DNA from: Spirochaetaceae bacterium
GTDB taxonomy: Bacteria; Spirochaetota; Spirochaetia; DSM-27196; SLAA01
Length of the DNA stretch: 40,455 bases
Assembly (NCBI GenBank): GCA_003552185.1
Contig: PUOW01000218.1
Coordinates: 1-40,455 of the forward strand
Reading direction: 5' to 3'
Each line of letters starts with the position of its first letter. Within the stretch, counting starts at the first letter, position 1. Position numbers and translations under genes: made by a program. Of this stretch, positions 40,438 through 40,455 are shown in pieces. The notes under the pieces are model-generated. The model had not been told where the DNA came from. It worked only from the letters and a program-made list of their open reading frames with translations, and did not search any database.

Positions 40438-40455
40438 AATGTTCCTCCTGCCCCG

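Noticed and set aside
1-40455. tRNA, rRNA, IS element, prophage or attachment site
   Set aside because: No cloverleaf-like sequence, transposase, integrase or terminal inverted repeat was seen by eye on either strand; a dedicated scan was not possible.

Overview
The window is a GC-rich, densely packed bacterial chromosome segment. I read it as a free-living spirochaete (Spirochaeta/Alkalispirochaeta-like). The reasons are: (i) a MoxR, DUF58, small membrane protein, BatA, BatB, BatC, BatD cluster in the order known from spirochaetes such as Borrelia; (ii) a stand-alone rpsD with its own promoter and terminator; (iii) a sensor-like protein fusing a receiver-like domain, a histidine-kinase-type ATPase and a cyclic-nucleotide-binding domain; (iv) a solute-binding protein whose signal peptide ends in the Ala-Arg-Gly-Gly style common in spirochaetes. 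The assignment is inference; no rRNA, tRNA, phage, IS element or CRISPR array was seen.

Layout. 1-1230 (+): the tail of a MiaB/MtaB-type tRNA methylthiotransferase, an A-type Fe-S carrier and a small unknown protein. 1249-6917 (-): an Fe-S assembly operon read DUF59/SufT-like, sufC, sufB, sufD, Rieske ferredoxin, Sua5, with no cysteine desulfurase in view. 7106-10040 (+): a flavodoxin-fold quinone reductase, SixA phosphatase and a UbiB/ABC1 kinase-like protein. 10054-11441 (-): fructosamine-kinase family protein overlapping a low-molecular-weight phosphatase, a likely protein-deglycation pair. 11537-13171 (-): a CheY with a small exported protein, and WrbA. 13523-15125: a small HMA protein (+) and the receiver/ATPase/cNMP protein (-), preceded by three phased palindromes. 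15253-20754 (-): aldo/keto reductase, rpsD, RhlB-like helicase, beta-phosphoglucomutase, thioredoxin reductase. 21027-21191 (+): a 54-residue Pro/Glu-rich ORF with a good promoter. 21288-25307 (-): a four-gene OsmF/YehYXW-like osmoprotectant ABC transporter with overlapping genes. 25456-27737: a second aldo/keto reductase (-), diverging across a five-copy 12-bp repeat from a DUF368 (PopT) lipid-carrier translocase (+), then infA (+). 27722-36906 (-): Smr protein, the Bat/MoxR operon and argJ. 36907-37167: a 39-bp tandem repeat. 37168-40437 (-): a 627-residue membrane protein of unknown function and O-acetylhomoserine sulfhydrylase.

Common themes are redox and Fe-S maintenance (SUF, IscA-like, Rieske, WrbA, TrxB, quinone reductase, aldo/keto reductases), envelope function (Bat operon, PopT, betaine-type transport) and translation (rpsD, infA, Sua5, MtaB-like). 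The most unusual items are in the spacers: short tandem repeats at several places, a triple palindrome in front of the signalling fusion protein, and GC-rich hairpins at gene ends. The only spacer longer than 300 bases is 13172-13522, described below.
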